Shown one piece after another: positions 63,800 to 64,000 of a stretch of 64,000 nt of DNA. This DNA comes from Chryseobacterium sp. POL2 (GTDB lineage: Bacteria; Bacteroidota; Bacteroidia; Flavobacteriales; Weeksellaceae). The stretch lies in the NCBI RefSeq assembly GCF_011058315.1, contig NZ_CP049298.1, forward strand, positions 1-64,000, read 5' to 3'. The notes under the pieces were generated by a model. The model was given only the letters and a program-made list of their open reading frames with translations, was not told the origin of the DNA and did not search any database. The translations under genes were made by a program, and so were the position numbers. Each line of letters opens with the position of its first letter. Position 1 is the stretch's first letter.

Positions 63800-64000
63800 A
63801 TGAAATCTACAATACTGCCATTTAATTTTTTTGCCGCCGTCATTTTGTTTTTAGGACTTTTGACTGGACAAATGTTAATCGCTCTTTTGGGCGTAGCTTG
63901 TCTATATTTTTTACATATCGACTATGCGGCATCGCCAGTATTTATGATTGTTGGTTATATTGTCAGCATGGCTTTCCCAGTTTTGTTTTATTATTTATTT
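63800..64000 (+). CDS. Membrane protein, 5' part only (runs off the window)
   Basis: The first 67 codons of a gene starting at ATG 63800. The visible part is strongly hydrophobic with two to three helices (FFAAVILFLGLLTGQMLIAL; VFMIVGYIVSMAFPVLFYYL). It is translationally close to the binding-protein gene before it. It could be a small membrane protein or the start of a transporter; it does not show an obvious FecCD permease start. Confidence 0.55.
   Translation, partial: MKSTILPFNFFAAVILFLGLLTGQMLIALLGVACLYFLHIDYAASPVFMIVGYIVSMAFPVLFYYLF

Overview
The window reads as chromosomal DNA of a Bacteroidota flavobacterium, most likely Weeksellaceae close to Chryseobacterium or Epilithonimonas. The reasons are the AT-rich sequence, repeated -7 promoter boxes of the flavobacterial form TAnnTTTG, Bacteroidota-specific families (RteC, VirE-N/BT4734, DUF3945, Bacteroidetes-type tyrosine integrase) and the order dnaA, low-molecular-weight phosphatase, RsmI-like methylase. 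Base 1 is the dnaA start codon, so the sequence was probably rotated to the origin region.

1-17.2 kb is mostly core: dnaA, phosphatase, methylase, AI-2E exporter, kbl, a small lipoprotein, DinB, rhodanese, queG, a TIGR02117 protein and alaS. It then holds a two-gene operon for CsgG-like secreted proteins. One of them is 1163 residues long, with three gap-free copies of a 183-residue block inserted in the middle of its domain. A SixA phosphatase closes the region.

17.2-30.5 kb carries surface and regulatory genes: a TPR/transmembrane/HTH regulator and its HTH-only twin, two very large secreted mosaic proteins with calcium-binding TSP3-like repeats (one with a legume-lectin-like domain), a small secreted protein and a Crp/Fnr regulator.

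30.5-33.4 kb looks like an integron-style cassette array. Three 189-190 bp imperfect palindromes, each starting CTAAC and ending GTTAG or GTTAT, separate single cassettes (a zeta-toxin-like ATPase with a small antitoxin-like gene; an alpha/beta hydrolase). The arm sequences of two palindromes are swapped in the way expected if one cassette had been inserted by site-specific recombination. A tyrosine recombinase is transcribed divergently beside the array.

33.5-45.1 kb is a truncated conjugative-transposon-like element: integrase, a TetR-controlled tripartite RND efflux operon with a cytochrome b, RteC, an HTH protein and VirE-N cut off in mid-domain. 45.1-50.9 kb holds a gene broken by a nonsense codon and a second mobile-element module (HTH, DUF3945 protein, topoisomerase III).

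50.9-58.2 kb is a small defence-like island bounded by two inverted, nearly identical IS256-family copies that share the same transposase frameshift. It contains AbiC-like/helicase debris, a DUF3800 protein, a candidate Kiwa-like pair (membrane protein plus DUF4868-like protein) and a YozE-SAM protein. 58.2-62.7 kb holds RadC, DUF932, SSB, a structured non-coding stretch and a large serine recombinase whose 3' end runs into a tRNA-Arg(ACG) gene, the likely attachment site. Core sequence resumes after it with a metal/cobalamin-type binding lipoprotein and the start of a membrane protein.
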